Numbered from the stretch's first letter, positions 50,018 through 59,871 are shown. The stretch is DNA of 64,000 bases from Indiicoccus explosivorum (GCF_002167005.1 NZ_NHTN01000003.1:1-64000), one strand, 5' to 3'. Notes: generated from the sequence alone by a model not told the origin. Numbers and translations are program-made.

Positions 50018-50740
50018 ATGGAAAGAGGCGTCATCCAGGAAATTTCACTATACAGCAATGAGCTCCAGGAAGAGATGGAACTGCTTATCTATATGCCGTC
50101 CAACTACTCCCCGCTCTACAAATACACAGTCGTCATCATGTCGGACGGCCGTGACTATTTCCAGATGGGCCGGGTCTCCCGCACCGCCGATGAACTGCTG
50201 GGCAGCGGCGAAATCGAAAATGTCATACTCGTCGGCGTCCCATATAAGAACGTGCGGGACCGCTGGGAGAAGTACCATCCTGAAGGCAGCCAGAATGGCG
50301 CGTACATACGGTTCCTGGCCCATGAACTCGTCCCCTATCTGGACGCGGAATATCCGACCTACCAAGTAGGGAATGGGCGGGTGCTGATGGGCGACTCATT
50401 GGCCGCCACCGTGTCACTGATGGCGGCCATGAAGTATCCGAACAGCTTCGGCCGGGTCATCCTGCATTCACCGATGGTCAGCGAGCGGGTCCTTCAGCTG
50501 ACAGAAGAATTCGGCGCACCTAATGCGTTTTCCGTCTACCATGTCATCGGGCAGGAAGAGACGGAAGTTCCGACGACTGCGGGCGGGACGGAAAATTTCA
50601 TCGAGCCGAACCGCCGCCTCCATGAAGTGATGGAAAAGCGCGGATTCTCCGTCTTCTATGACGAATTCGAAGGCGGACACACATGGAAGTATTGGCAGCG
50701 GGATATGGACCGGACCCTCCGTTTGAATTTCGGACACTGA
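50018..50740 (+). CDS. yjcH: Alpha/beta hydrolase esterase YjcH
   Basis: The 240 residues have the enterochelin-esterase-like fold. The nucleophile lies in GRVLMGDSLAATVSLMAAM (G-D-S), and a terminal His in EGGHTWKYW. In B. subtilis it neighbours yjcG and yjcF, as here. Substrate is unknown. Confidence 0.88.
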   Translation: MERGVIQEISLYSNELQEEMELLIYMPSNYSPLYKYTVVIMSDGRDYFQMGRVSRTADELLGSGEIENVILVGVPYKNVRDRWEKYHPEGSQNGAYIRFLAHELVPYLDAEYPTYQVGNGRVLMGDSLAATVSLMAAMKYPNSFGRVILHSPMVSERVLQLTEEFGAPNAFSVYHVIGQEETEVPTTAGGTENFIEPNRRLHEVMEKRGFSVFYDEFEGGHTWKYWQRDMDRTLRLNFGH

Positions 50741-50770
50741 GCCGCTTGCCAATCGCTGTTGGTTTTTTGC

Positions 50771-50776
50771 TATAAT
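50771..50776 (+). promoter_or_regulatory. -10 of yjcG/yjcF promoter
   Basis: TATAAT is followed by yjcG 37 bases later. A -35 TTGCCA at 50746-50751 is 19 bases away, longer than ideal. Confidence 0.5.
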
Positions 50777-50812
50777 GAAATCGCGAGCATTTATTCCGAG
50801 GAGGTCACAGTT

Positions 50813-51331
50813 ATGAAATACGGCGTAGCCGCATTCCCATCGAAGGAAATGCAGGACATTGCGAACTCGTACCGGAAACGGTATGACCCGCGATATGCAA
50901 AGATCACTCCGCATATAACGCTGAAAGATGCGTTCCGGGCGGATGACGCGAGAATCAAGGAAATCGCGGAGGAAATCGAAAGAATCGCAAAGCGCCATAA
51001 GCCGTTCAAGCTGCACGTGACGCGTGTCAGCACGTTTTCTCCGGTGACGAACACCTTGTATTACAAAGTGGAACCCGACGAGGAACTCATGTCACTCCAT
51101 GAGGATCTGCATTCCGATTTCTTCGGGGGCCCTCCGCAATATCAGTACGTGCCTCACATCACGATCGCCCAGGAGCTGTCCGATTCGGAGCATTCCGACA
51201 TATACGGCCAGCTGAAAATGGCGGGAATCGACCATACGGAAACCATCGACCGGATCCACCTGCTCTACCAGCTGGAGGACGGCTCATGGCAAGTATATGA
51301 AACATACCGCCTGACCGGGGAGCAGAGCTGA
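50813..51331 (+). CDS. yjcG: 2H phosphoesterase-like YjcG
   Basis: ATG at 50813 with SD GAGGAGG; 172 residues. Two H-x-T motifs (ITPHITLKDAF and VPHITIAQEL) are the 2H superfamily catalytic pair, which acts on cyclic phosphodiester or RNA ends. It is adjacent to yjcF (1-base gap between stop and ATG). Confidence 0.92.
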   Translation: MKYGVAAFPSKEMQDIANSYRKRYDPRYAKITPHITLKDAFRADDARIKEIAEEIERIAKRHKPFKLHVTRVSTFSPVTNTLYYKVEPDEELMSLHEDLHSDFFGGPPQYQYVPHITIAQELSDSEHSDIYGQLKMAGIDHTETIDRIHLLYQLEDGSWQVYETYRLTGEQS

Positions 51332-51760
51332 ATGCAGCAAGTGAGAGTCGCGGAGACCCAGCTGGAAAAAGAACAGGCCTTCGACGTGCGGAGAACGGTA
51401 TTCACGGAAGAACAGGGCGTTTCACCTGATATCGAATTCGACGAATCCGATGACAGCGCCACACATTTTGTCGGTTATGACCTTCAGCAGCCGATTGCAG
51501 CGGGAAGGCTCCGGTCCCTTGAGCAGGGAATCGGCAAAGCCGAACGGGTATGTGTGCTGCCGGAATACCGGGGACACGGAATCGGCGCCATGATGATGGA
51601 AGCGATGGAAGAAGAAGCCCGGCAGCAGGGCATCCATCTGCTCCGGCTGAATGCACAGACGCACGCCATGGCTTTTTATGAGCATCTCGGGTACCAGACC
51701 GCGTCCGAAGAGTTCATGGATGCCGGCATTCCGCATAAAACGATGGAGAAGGAACTTTGA
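51332..51760 (+). CDS. yjcF: GNAT acetyltransferase YjcF
   Basis: The 142-residue protein has the GNAT acetyl-CoA loop (ERVCVLPEYRGHGIGAMMME) and MAFYEHLGYQTASEEF. It forms an operon with yjcG and ends at a strong terminator. Confidence 0.92.
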   Translation: MQQVRVAETQLEKEQAFDVRRTVFTEEQGVSPDIEFDESDDSATHFVGYDLQQPIAAGRLRSLEQGIGKAERVCVLPEYRGHGIGAMMMEAMEEEARQQGIHLLRLNAQTHAMAFYEHLGYQTASEEFMDAGIPHKTMEKEL

Positions 51761-51772
51761 TCTGCAAAGCCA

Positions 51773-51823
51773 AAGGGCTGTCCAGAAAGCCGTATTACCG
51801 GTTTTCTGGACAGCCCTTTTCTT
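51773..51823 (+). terminator. Terminator of yjcG-yjcF
   Basis: A sixteen-pair stem (AAGGGCTGTCCAGAAA/TTTCTGGACAGCCCTT) is followed by TTCTTG. It is a strong hairpin and probably also stops the convergent minus-strand gene. Confidence 0.88.
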
Positions 51824-51848
51824 GTCTCTTCCAATCTTATCCGCCGTT

Positions 51849-52160
51849 TCAGCTGTACGGATTCTCCGTTGCCCTCAGCTGCACGGCCGACTGCCTGACC
51901 GACTCCGGCAGTTCCGCAGGATTGGGCGGGATGTAGCCCTGGAATGTCCGCAGCTCCTTTTGTGACTGCTGTCCGTCCCTTTCTTCAATGGCGGTGCCCT
52001 CCCCTTGGCCGCTTTCTTCCTGCCGGCGGTTTTTGTCCTCCTGCTGATCAGGTAAAATGCGCTCCACACCTCCGACATGGGCGAAATCATATTGCGCCAT
52101 GGCGGTCCGGCTGGCATATTGCTCATATGTATAATGCTGGTAAGGTAAGATATAGCCCAC
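51849..52160 (-). CDS. Conserved hypothetical Bacillales protein
   Basis: The 103-residue protein begins MGYILPYQHYTYEQYASRTA, then a Gln/Glu-rich polar middle and a C-terminal PNPAELPESVRQSAVQL. It has no membrane helix. Its family is not certain. Confidence 0.65.
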   Translation of the reverse strand: MGYILPYQHYTYEQYASRTAMAQYDFAHVGGVERILPDQQEDKNRRQEESGQGEGTAIEERDGQQSQKELRTFQGYIPPNPAELPESVRQSAVQLRATENPYS

Positions 52161-52235
52161 GACTGCCGCACCTCCGGATGTATCCTTTTCCCGGAAGTAT
52201 ACCCGTTCCTTCCTGTTCTAAACCTGTTTTAACAA

Positions 52236-52267
52236 TAAAGTCCTGAAGCGGAAAAACCGCCTCAGGA
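52236..52267 (-). terminator. fabI terminator
   Basis: Stem TCCTGAAGCGG/CCGCCTCAGGA (one mismatch), then CTTTATTGTT on the minus strand, right after the fabI stop. Confidence 0.8.
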
Positions 52268-52278
52268 CCTATTCCCGA

Positions 52279-53049
52279 TTAAAGGATATGATAGCCGCTG
52301 TCGACATGGATCACTTCACCGGTAATCCCGCGCGACATATTGCTGAACAGGAACGCGGCGGTATCGCCGACTTCCTCCGGAGTCGTATTGCGGTGAAGCG
52401 GCGCTTTCTCTTCGATCTCTTTCAGAATCGTGTTGAAATCACCGACGCCTTTTGCGGACAGAGTCCGGATCGGACCTGCGGAAATGGCATTGACCCGGAT
52501 ATTCTGCCGGCCGAGATCGTGCGCCAAATACCGGACCGACATTTCAAGCGATGCTTTTGCCACACCCATGACGTTGTAGTTCGGCATCACCCGTTCTCCG
52601 CCGATATAAGTGAGTGTCACAATGCTGCCGCCTTCGGTCATGAGCGGTTTCGCATATTTCGCGATGACCGTCAGGGAGTATGCGGAAATATTCTGTGCCA
52701 CAAGAAACCCGTCCCGGGAAGTCTCCGAGAAATCGCCTTTCAATTCTTCCGTCTTTGCAAATGCGATGCAATGCGCAAGTCCGTCGATCTTCCCCGCCTG
52801 TTCGCCGATCGTCCGGAAGCACTTTTCGACGTCTTCGTCGCTTGTCACATCGCAGGGCAAAATAAGCTCATGGTTCCCTTCCAGAGTTTCAACAAGGTCG
52901 CGGACAGGCTTCTCAAACCGTTCCCCCGCATATGTAAAGATCAGGTTTGCACCTGCCGCATCAAGCGACCGGGCGATTCCCCATGCGATACTCCGTTTAT
53001 TTGCAACTCCCATGACTACGAACGTTTTATCCTTCAATGAAATGGACAT
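52279..53049 (-). CDS. fabI: Enoyl-ACP reductase FabI
   Basis: The 256-residue short-chain dehydrogenase has the NAD(P)H motif GVANKRSIAWGIA. The catalytic Tyr-x6-Lys lies in YNVMGVAKASLEM. It reduces enoyl-ACP in the last step of each fatty-acid elongation round. The upstream FapR site fits known regulation. Confidence 0.97.
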   Translation of the reverse strand: MSISLKDKTFVVMGVANKRSIAWGIARSLDAAGANLIFTYAGERFEKPVRDLVETLEGNHELILPCDVTSDEDVEKCFRTIGEQAGKIDGLAHCIAFAKTEELKGDFSETSRDGFLVAQNISAYSLTVIAKYAKPLMTEGGSIVTLTYIGGERVMPNYNVMGVAKASLEMSVRYLAHDLGRQNIRVNAISAGPIRTLSAKGVGDFNTILKEIEEKAPLHRNTTPEEVGDTAAFLFSNMSRGITGEVIHVDSGYHIL

Positions 53050-53069
53050 TTCTTTCTCCCCTTCCTCTT

Positions 53070-53087
53070 TTATTACCTGGTACTAAT
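53070..53087. promoter_or_regulatory. FapR operator of fabI
   Basis: TTATTACCTGGTACTAAT differs by one base from the FapR consensus TTAGTACCTGRTACTAAT. FapR represses fatty-acid genes until malonyl-CoA rises. It lies about 20 bases before the fabI start. Confidence 0.85.
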
Positions 53088-53095
53088 ATTACATA

Positions 53096-53127
53096 ATAAA
53101 AAAGAAAAGTGCAATTCACACTTTTCT
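53096..53127 (-). terminator. mgtE terminator
   Basis: Nine-pair stem AGAAAAGTG/CACTTTTCT, then TTTTTTATT on the minus strand, overlapping the mgtE stop. Confidence 0.8.
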
Positions 53128-54505
53128 AGAGCGGACCAAGGAACAGCGTCGCAAGGCCCAGGTAGATGACGATGCTGATGATGTCGTTCAGTGTGGTGAT
53201 GAACGGACCGGAAGCCACCGCCGGATCGATTTTCATCCGGTGGATCAGCAGCGGGACGAAGGAACCAGCCAGCGTCGCTACAAAAATGGAACTGAGGATC
53301 GCAGCGCCGACCAGCAGGGCGATCACAATATCCCCTTTCCAGAAGTAAACAAGGCCGATGACGACAGCCGAGCAGGCAATTCCGGTGATCAGTCCGGTCC
53401 CGGCTTCCCTTGCCAGCAATTTCAGTTTGCTTTCTTCCTCGATATCACCCGTCGCTATCCCACGGACGGCGACTGCCAGCGCCTGGGTTCCGCTGTTCCC
53501 CGCCATACCGGCGATAAGCGGAATAAAAACAGCCAGCAGGGCGACCTGATCCAGCGTCTCTTCGAAAAGCCCCATAAGATTCGCTGTCACCATTCCAAGG
53601 AACAGCAGGAGCACGAGCCAGGGCAGCCGTTTTTTCGCAGCCGTGAACGGGCCGCGGTCGAACGTTTCCATGTTGGATACCGCTGCGAGCTTCGAATAGT
53701 CATCGGAAGCTTCTTCTTCCATGACATCGATGACATCATCGACGGTGATGATACCGAGGAGGTGGTTCTGGAAATCGACCACGGGCAGTGCCAGGAAGTC
53801 ATAATCCCGGATCATGCGGGCCACTTCCTCCTGGTCTTCGCTGACCGAAACGCTGACTACGCGCTCATTCATGATTGCGCTGATCAGCGTATCTTCATCT
53901 GCAATGATCAGGTCACGGAGTGTGACGATGCCCGCCAGGCGCTTCTCTTCGTCGATGACGAATACATAATAAATCGTCTCGGCATCCGGTGCGGCATTGC
54001 GGAGGATGTTCATCGCGGACCGGACAGTTGAGTTCATCGGGATGGCGACGAATTCAGTGGTCATGATCGAACCGGCCGTGTACTCCTCGTAATGCAGCAA
54101 GTCTTTGATTTCCTGTGCGGCTTCCTTATCCATCATGGTCAAGTAGCTTGCCACTTGTTCCTTGTCCAATTCATTCAGGATGTCGACCGCATCATCCGTA
54201 TACATATCCGCCAGCAGGTCCGCCGCATAATTGGCATTCATTTCACGGAAATACATTTCATATTCATCATCATCGAGTTCGATCGCTTCGAAAATATCCG
54301 CCATTTCAGCCGGGGATAAGTACTGATAGAGCAGCTGCCGGGCTTCCTGTTCCGACTTCACGTAAAATGTCGCCTGGTCGTACGGATGGTGGGCGAGGAA
54401 CTCTTCACGGAACGCCTCGACTTCTTCGCGCTCAAGCAGTTCCTGAAGGAGTTCTTCGTCCATCTCGCCTCCGGCCGCTGTCTGGTTCTGCTGTTCTTCT
54501 GTCAT
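53126..54505 (-). CDS. mgtE: Magnesium transporter MgtE
   Basis: ATG at 54505 with SD AAGGAGGG; 459 residues. Helical N-domain, tandem CBS domains (about 138-265, with VIDEEKRLAGIVTLRDLIIA), then five membrane helices. PLIAGMAGNSGTQALAVAVR is the pore signature. No room for a magnesium riboswitch exists before it (75 bases to the divergent prpE). Confidence 0.95.
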   Translation of the reverse strand: MTEEQQNQTAAGGEMDEELLQELLEREEVEAFREEFLAHHPYDQATFYVKSEQEARQLLYQYLSPAEMADIFEAIELDDDEYEMYFREMNANYAADLLADMYTDDAVDILNELDKEQVASYLTMMDKEAAQEIKDLLHYEEYTAGSIMTTEFVAIPMNSTVRSAMNILRNAAPDAETIYYVFVIDEEKRLAGIVTLRDLIIADEDTLISAIMNERVVSVSVSEDQEEVARMIRDYDFLALPVVDFQNHLLGIITVDDVIDVMEEEASDDYSKLAAVSNMETFDRGPFTAAKKRLPWLVLLLFLGMVTANLMGLFEETLDQVALLAVFIPLIAGMAGNSGTQALAVAVRGIATGDIEEESKLKLLAREAGTGLITGIACSAVVIGLVYFWKGDIVIALLVGAAILSSIFVATLAGSFVPLLIHRMKIDPAVASGPFITTLNDIISIVIYLGLATLFLGPL

Positions 54506-54579
54506 CAGCTGCTCCCTCCTTTCGGCTGAATGTATTCTTTCCACACCTTAAGATACAATATAATGCGAGGTGAGGAAAG

Positions 54580-55320
54580 GTGAAAGTTGATGTTATCGGA
54601 GATATTCATGGCTGCAGGGAAGAACTTCTTGAACTGATCGAAAAGCTGGGCTACCGCGAAGAGGGAGGCCTCTTCCGCCACCCGGAAGGAAGACAGCTTG
54701 CGTTTGTCGGGGATGCGGCGGACCGCGGTCCGGATTCAATCGGCGTTCTCCGGCTGCTGTTCAGCATGCAGGATGCCGGCATGCTTTCCTATTCCCCCGG
54801 CAACCACTGCAATAAACTGTACCGTTTTTTCAAAGGCAACAACGTCCAGATCACGCATGGACTCGAGACGACCATCGCTGAGTGGAGGGGGCTTCCTGAA
54901 ACAGAACAGGAAGCGTTCAGAAAACGCTATAAGCGGTTTTACGAAGCGCTTCCTGTTTACCAGACATTCGAAGACCGGCTGATCGTCGCCCACGCTGGAA
55001 TACGGGAAAACATGATCGGCCAGCCTTTGTCCAAAAAAATCATTTCCTTCGTCCTTTACGGCGATGTGACCGGTGATTTCCTTCCGGATGGACGGCCGGT
55101 GCGACGCGATTGGGCAAAGCACTACAGCGGAGAGCGCTGGATCGTCTACGGGCACACCCCCGTGGAACAGCCCTATTTCAGGAACCGAACCGTCAACATC
55201 GATACCGGATGCGTATTCGGCGGCGCGCTTTCCGCATTCCGCTACCCTGAAGAAGAAATCCTATCCGTCCCTTCACGGCAGCCGTTCGAGCCCGACCGGT
55301 TCCACCGGTATCATCCCTGA
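54580..55320 (+). CDS. prpE: Bis(5'-nucleosyl)-tetraphosphatase PrpE-like
   Basis: GTG start; 246 residues. Phosphoesterase motifs GDIHGCREEL, VGDAADRGPDS and SPGNHCNKL (metal ligands) with VAHAGIRENM and VYGHTPV follow the PrpE order. PrpE hydrolyses Ap4A-type alarmones. The usual L-V in GDLVDRG is A-A here. Confidence 0.93.
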   Translation: MKVDVIGDIHGCREELLELIEKLGYREEGGLFRHPEGRQLAFVGDAADRGPDSIGVLRLLFSMQDAGMLSYSPGNHCNKLYRFFKGNNVQITHGLETTIAEWRGLPETEQEAFRKRYKRFYEALPVYQTFEDRLIVAHAGIRENMIGQPLSKKIISFVLYGDVTGDFLPDGRPVRRDWAKHYSGERWIVYGHTPVEQPYFRNRTVNIDTGCVFGGALSAFRYPEEEILSVPSRQPFEPDRFHRYHP

Positions 55321-56192
55321 ATCAGCCGGCTCATATCGTCAGGAAGCGGGACAGTGAACGACAGCAGTTCGCCGGAGATCGGATGGCTGAATTCCAGCCT
55401 GTCGCAGTGCAGCGCCTGCCGTCCGATAAGGTGCGCCTCCCCGCCGTACAAATCATCTCCAAGCAACGGATGACCGCAGTGCGCAAGGTGGACCCGGATC
55501 TGGTGGGTCCTTCCTGTTCCGAGCCGCAGCCGGACAGCGGTAAACCCGCAAAACCGGCCGGCCACTTCCGCTTCCGTCAGTGCCTGCTGGCCGTCCGGGC
55601 GGACTTGGCGCTCAATGATGGAACCGGGTTTCCGCCCGATCGGCGCATCGATCCGCCACTTCCCTTCTTCCGGCAGCCCATGGACGAGCGCTGTATATTG
55701 CCGTCTCATCGTGCCGCTTTTCTGCTGCCCGGAAAGCACATGGTGGATATGGCGGTTTTTCGCGATACAGACCAGGCCGGTCGTATCCCGGTCGAGCCGG
55801 GTGACGACATGTACGGTGGCGGGGGTTCCGGAGCGCTCCAAATACCCTGCTACGAAATTCGCCAAAGTCCCATCGGGGTGGTCACGGGAAGGGATCGTGC
55901 TTTGACCGGCGGGTTTCGAGACGACCAGTACTGCTTCATCCTCAAATATGATCTGGAGCGGACCCTGTTCGGCCAGCAGCCCTCCGCTCCGCTTTTCAAC
56001 AGGAAAAACGACGGTCACGGCATCCCCGATATCCAGGAGATGCCGGACCGTCTTTTCTTCTCCGTTCACCAGGAGCTGACCGCCGTCATATTTGACGGCA
56101 GTAAGCGTCCTTTTCGAAAGGCCCCACTCCGCCAGCGCTTCCCGGAGGAGCTGGTTCCGCTTCGCGGTGAACGTCAGCCGGAACGGCTCCAT
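55311..56192 (-). CDS. yjbO: RluA-family pseudouridine synthase (YjbO)
   Basis: The 293 residues have an S4-like N-terminal domain (KRTLTAVKYDGGQLLVNGEE). The catalytic motif TRLDRDTTGLV carries the Asp; RTHQIRVHLAHCGHPLLGDD follows. Its start overlaps the nadK stop (TGATG). It ends convergent with prpE (10-base overlap). Confidence 0.93.
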   Translation of the reverse strand: MEPFRLTFTAKRNQLLREALAEWGLSKRTLTAVKYDGGQLLVNGEEKTVRHLLDIGDAVTVVFPVEKRSGGLLAEQGPLQIIFEDEAVLVVSKPAGQSTIPSRDHPDGTLANFVAGYLERSGTPATVHVVTRLDRDTTGLVCIAKNRHIHHVLSGQQKSGTMRRQYTALVHGLPEEGKWRIDAPIGRKPGSIIERQVRPDGQQALTEAEVAGRFCGFTAVRLRLGTGRTHQIRVHLAHCGHPLLGDDLYGGEAHLIGRQALHCDRLEFSHPISGELLSFTVPLPDDMSRLIQG

Positions 56193-56995
56193 CAGTACTC
56201 ACTGCCCTCGATGAACGAATCGTGCACCCGCTGCCAGAACGGGAACGGACGGAACCTGGCGAACCGCACTTTTTCTTTCGCGACATGGTAACCGATCGCC
56301 TTGACATCTTTGTGCAATAAATGAAGGTGATCCACAGTGACCATGAAATCCTGGACTTTAACCGGTTTCAGGACGCATTCGTGATGGGAAGGGAGCACAA
56401 GTGACGATCCGACCGTCCGGAAGACGCGATTGTTGATCGACGCCATTTCCGTCAGCTGCATCGCCTGGAGAGACGGATGGATGATCGCGCCGCCGAGCGC
56501 TTTATTGTAAGCTGTGCTTCCGGAAGGGGTCGACATGCAAAGTCCGTCCCCCCTGAACCGTTCGAAATGGTCATCATTGAGGAACACGTCCATGACGAGC
56601 GTGACGTCCGGGGATTTTACAGTCGATTCGTTGAGCGCCAGGTAGCTTGCGGATTCATCGGGTTCTTCGCACATGATGTTCACTTCAAGGAGCGGATACT
56701 CGATCACTTTGTACTCCTTCTTGGCGATGGACAGCACCAATTTCTCGATCTCGATCGGCTTCCAGTCCGCATAAAAGCCGAGATGGCCCGTATGGACACC
56801 GACGAACGCCACCCGGTCCAGCTGGTCCCGGTACTGGTGGAACGCGTGGAGGAGCGTCCCGTCGCCGCCGATGGACAGGACGACATCCGGTTCCTCCTCA
56901 TTCCACACCATCCCGAAATCCTCCAAATAGCCTCTGGCTGTCGCTGCCAGCTCGTTCGAAAGTTCATCGCTTCTTGACTGTATGTAAAAATTCAT
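56192..56995 (-). CDS. nadK: NAD kinase
   Basis: The 267 residues have the GGDGT motif ([17 protein letters not shown]) and [15 protein letters not shown]; both are family marks. It makes NADP from NAD and ATP or polyphosphate. It lies in an operon with relQ and yjbO, overlapping relQ by 4 bases. Confidence 0.97.
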   Translation of the reverse strand: MNFYIQSRSDELSNELAATARGYLEDFGMVWNEEEPDVVLSIGGDGTLLHAFHQYRDQLDRVAFVGVHTGHLGFYADWKPIEIEKLVLSIAKKEYKVIEYPLLEVNIMCEEPDESASYLALNESTVKSPDVTLVMDVFLNDDHFERFRGDGLCMSTPSGSTAYNKALGGAIIHPSLQAMQLTEMASINNRVFRTVGSSLVLPSHHECVLKPVKVQDFMVTVDHLHLLHKDVKAIGYHVAKEKVRFARFRPFPFWQRVHDSFIEGSEY

Positions 56996-57669
56996 GATTC
57001 TTCACGGCCTCCTTTGCGTTCCGATGAAAAACGGCTTCCCGGCGCTTCCTTGTACTCACTGAAATATGCCTGCGCTTCCTGGATCTCATGCCGGATGAGT
57101 GACATTTCCTCATCCAGGCGGAATGCCGCTTCAGCGGCTCCCTGCAGCCGCTGCTTGATTTCTTCGGGAAAAGCGCCTTTATATTTGTAATTCATGGAAT
57201 GTTCAATCGATGCCCAGAAGTTCATCGCGAGCGTCCGGATCTGGATTTCAACAAGAATGATCTTTTCCCCTTCGATCGTCTGGACCGGATATTCCGCGAT
57301 GACATGATAGGACCGGTAGCCGCTTTGTTTTTTATGGGATATGTAATCTTTTTCTTCCACAATATGCAGATCTTTCCGCTGGCGCAGCAGCTTCACCACT
57401 GCGCCGATATCGTCGACGAACTGGCACATCATGCGGAGTCCCGCAATATCCTGTAGTTCACGGGCAAGACGGTCGGAAGGCTCAAATGGCAGCCCTTTCT
57501 CCATCGCTTTGTCGTAGATGCTCGGAAGCGGCTTGACCCTGCCTGTGACGAACTCGATCGGTGAATTGCGGTTCTCTGTCTCGAACTGTCCGCGCATTCC
57601 CCGGAATTTCACTTTCAGCTCATCCACCGCCTGCTTATAAGGCGCTAAAAATTGTTCCCATTGCCCCAT
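56992..57669 (-). CDS. relQ: Small alarmone synthetase RelQ (YjbM)
   Basis: ATG at 57669 with SD GAGGAGG; 225 residues. Synthetase motifs [22 protein letters not shown] and [20 protein letters not shown] are present. It makes (p)ppGpp from GDP/GTP and ATP in cytoplasm and is tetrameric in relatives. It is the chromosomal counterpart to the phage toxSAS at 3113. Confidence 0.96.
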   Translation of the reverse strand: MGQWEQFLAPYKQAVDELKVKFRGMRGQFETENRNSPIEFVTGRVKPLPSIYDKAMEKGLPFEPSDRLARELQDIAGLRMMCQFVDDIGAVVKLLRQRKDLHIVEEKDYISHKKQSGYRSYHVIAEYPVQTIEGEKIILVEIQIRTLAMNFWASIEHSMNYKYKGAFPEEIKQRLQGAAEAAFRLDEEMSLIRHEIQEAQAYFSEYKEAPGSRFSSERKGGREES

Positions 57670-57682
57670 TTTCCGATCCTCC

Positions 57683-58066
57683 TCACATGTCCTGCCGGCG
57701 GGCCGCAGCTGATTCCGGAAATGCCGCGCGCACCGCCTCAGCGAATTCATCCGTCCCCGGTGAACCGGTCAGCCGGCGGAGTTCTTCCTGGAAGCGCTGC
57801 AGCGGGACGGTCTGGTTTCCCCACACGAGTACAGGCAGCAGTTCCTGGTGAAGAGTGCGGGCCATGTCCGGCCAGAATTCTTTTCCGAACCGGATGTATA
57901 CCGCTTTCTTACCCGTGCTGAGCCGATAAAGGAAAGCGCCCGTCGTACGGTCAGCTTCCATTTCACCGGTCGCTTCAAGCAGCTGGAACGGTTCCGTCTC
58001 CCGGACAGTGAATGTGCTGCCGGTTCCGCTCTGCTCTGCTGAAGAGATATCCGTCAGTTTATGCAT
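57683..58066 (-). CDS. yjbL: UPF0738 family protein YjbL
   Basis: The 127-residue protein (FLYRLSTGKKAVYIRFGKEF, LLPVLVWGNQTVPLQRFQEE) fits UPF0738. It is 13 bases upstream of relQ. Function is unknown. Confidence 0.82.
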   Translation of the reverse strand: MHKLTDISSAEQSGTGSTFTVRETEPFQLLEATGEMEADRTTGAFLYRLSTGKKAVYIRFGKEFWPDMARTLHQELLPVLVWGNQTVPLQRFQEELRRLTGSPGTDEFAEAVRAAFPESAAARRQDM

Positions 58067-58195
58067 CTGTATCCTCCATCCCCGTACAGCTGTTTTAATT
58101 CCATTTTAGCACAGCTTCCCTTCCGTTGCAGATTGAAGAAGATTGACCGATAATGGAAATCAGACGGGCCTGTCCCGCTGATTGGAGGATGTCCG

Positions 58196-58774
58196 ATGAC
58201 AAAAGAACTTGAAATTGAATATAAGAATATGCTGACCGAAGAGGAATACAAGAAACTGCTGCGCCACTTCGGTCTGGAACAGGAAAACGCCCGCGTGCAG
58301 GTCAATCACTACTTCGACACACCGGACGGCGAGCTGCGGAAAAAACGCTGCGCCCTCCGGATCCGCCAGACGGAAGACCGGGCGGAATGCACGCTGAAGA
58401 CACCGGCGCCCGACGGCAACTATGAGACGACTGATCCCCTGACCGGTGAGCAGGCGGCCGCCATGCTCAATGGCGAACGCTTTTGTGCACCGGAAGTGGA
58501 AGAGGCACTGAGATCTATCGGAATCGGAACTGGCGCCCTTCAGCCATTCGGCACCTTGACGACCCGCCGTCATGAAGTGTGCCAGGACAAGGATCTCCTC
58601 GTGTTCGACCATTCCGAATACGGCACCCAAGAGGACTATGAATTCGAATTCGAGACGGAAGAGGCGGAAGAAGGAAAAGAACGGTTCCATGAATTCCTCC
58701 GCGCCCATCAAATCCCCGTCAGGCCAGCCGATAAAAAGATTGCAAGACTCGTAAATTCTTTAAAAAGAGGGTGA
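58196..58774 (+). CDS. yjbK: CYTH-domain triphosphate-binding protein YjbK
   Basis: The 192 residues begin with the CYTH signature EIEYKNMLTEEEYKKLLRHF (E-x-E-x-K), with later YFDTPDGELRKKRCALRIRQ. CYTH enzymes hydrolyse or bind organic triphosphates. It is divergent from yjbL. Confidence 0.93.
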   Translation: MTKELEIEYKNMLTEEEYKKLLRHFGLEQENARVQVNHYFDTPDGELRKKRCALRIRQTEDRAECTLKTPAPDGNYETTDPLTGEQAAAMLNGERFCAPEVEEALRSIGIGTGALQPFGTLTTRRHEVCQDKDLLVFDHSEYGTQEDYEFEFETEEAEEGKERFHEFLRAHQIPVRPADKKIARLVNSLKRG

Positions 58775-58778
58775 ATCC

Positions 58779-59390
58779 GTGGATATCCGTCCTTACCGAT
58801 TGCTCATGGAACTCCAGTCGCTGAATACACTCGGAGCGGTCCGTTCGTTTGCGGAAAACAGCGGGATGTTCGCCGGCCTCCTCGCTTCAATGCAGGATTC
58901 CGCCCCCGCATCCGGCAGCCGGCCTCCTTCCTTCACCTATTCCGGCTTTCCCGGCACGGGCCTCTCACCCGCTCCGCGGATGAACCGTCCCGAACAAGCG
59001 GCAGAAGGAGGAAATGGACCGTTCAGTGCAGAAATCACGAAAGCCGCGCAGACATATAATATTCCCGAGAAGCTCATCCGTTCTGTCATCCGGCAGGAAT
59101 CGGGGTTCGACCCTGGAGCAAGAAGTCCGGCCGGCGCTTCCGGTCTGATGCAGCTCATGCCGGGAACCGCCCGGTTTCTCGGCGTTCAGGATCCGTTCGA
59201 TCCGGCGGATAACATCATGGGCGGCACAAAATACTTGCGGCAGCTCCTGGATCAGTTCGATCAGGATCTCGAGACCGCCCTTGCGGCGTACAATGCCGGA
59301 CCCGGCAATGTACGGAAATACGGCGGCATCCCTCCTTTCAACGAAACCCGGAATTATGTTGAAAAAGTCCTTGGCCACTACTTAGCCTGA
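58779..59390 (+). CDS. yjbJ: Lytic transglycosylase YjbJ
   Basis: GTG start 4 bases after yjbK. The first 75 residues are low-complexity. A Slt domain follows (about 85-200) with catalytic Glu in SVIRQESGFDPGARSPAGAS, then GLMQLMPGTARFLGV and ALAAYNAGPGNV. It cleaves peptidoglycan glycan strands. No signal peptide is evident. Confidence 0.92.
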   Translation: MDIRPYRLLMELQSLNTLGAVRSFAENSGMFAGLLASMQDSAPASGSRPPSFTYSGFPGTGLSPAPRMNRPEQAAEGGNGPFSAEITKAAQTYNIPEKLIRSVIRQESGFDPGARSPAGASGLMQLMPGTARFLGVQDPFDPADNIMGGTKYLRQLLDQFDQDLETALAAYNAGPGNVRKYGGIPPFNETRNYVEKVLGHYLA

Positions 59391-59472
59391 TCATCGGCCG
59401 GTCGATATATTTGTAGAATATGGCTGGCGTTGATAGAATGGGTACACAGGTTGAAGCAAAGGGGATTGTTAT

Positions 59473-59871
59473 ATGACTGAAAAACCGTTACTTCCGTACG
59501 ATCAGATCGGTGCGGAAAAACTGTCAGAGCTGCTTGACGCTTTCTATGAGCGCGTCGGCAAGCATCCGAAGCTTAAGCCGATTTTTCCCGATGATTTATC
59601 TGAAACGATCCGGAAACAGAAACAGTTCCAGACGCAGTTTTTAGGAGGACCCAACCTCTATTCCGCCGAACATGGCCATCCGATGCTGAAAGCCCGGCAT
59701 ATGCCCTTCCCGATCACACCGGAACGGGCGCAGGCATGGCTTGAATGCATGAGCGAAGCCATGGATGAAGTCGGCCTGGATGGGAAATTCCGCGAAATTT
59801 ATTATCAGCGGCTCGTAATGACCGCTAACCATATGATCAATCGGCCTGACGACGAGGAGGGATGGGAGTGA
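59473..59871 (+). CDS. yjbI: Truncated hemoglobin YjbI
   Basis: The 132-residue group II truncated globin has proximal and distal sites in QTQFLGGPNLYSAEHGHPML and KARHMPFPITPERAQAWLEC. B. subtilis YjbI works with SpxH/YjbH in oxidative-stress control. It overlaps spxH by 10 bases. Confidence 0.94.
   Translation: MTEKPLLPYDQIGAEKLSELLDAFYERVGKHPKLKPIFPDDLSETIRKQKQFQTQFLGGPNLYSAEHGHPMLKARHMPFPITPERAQAWLECMSEAMDEVGLDGKFREIYYQRLVMTANHMINRPDDEEGWE

Noticed and set aside
54506-54579. Magnesium riboswitch (M-box or ykoK leader) before mgtE
   Set aside because: The intergenic space is 74 bases and shared with divergent prpE. No M-box can fit.
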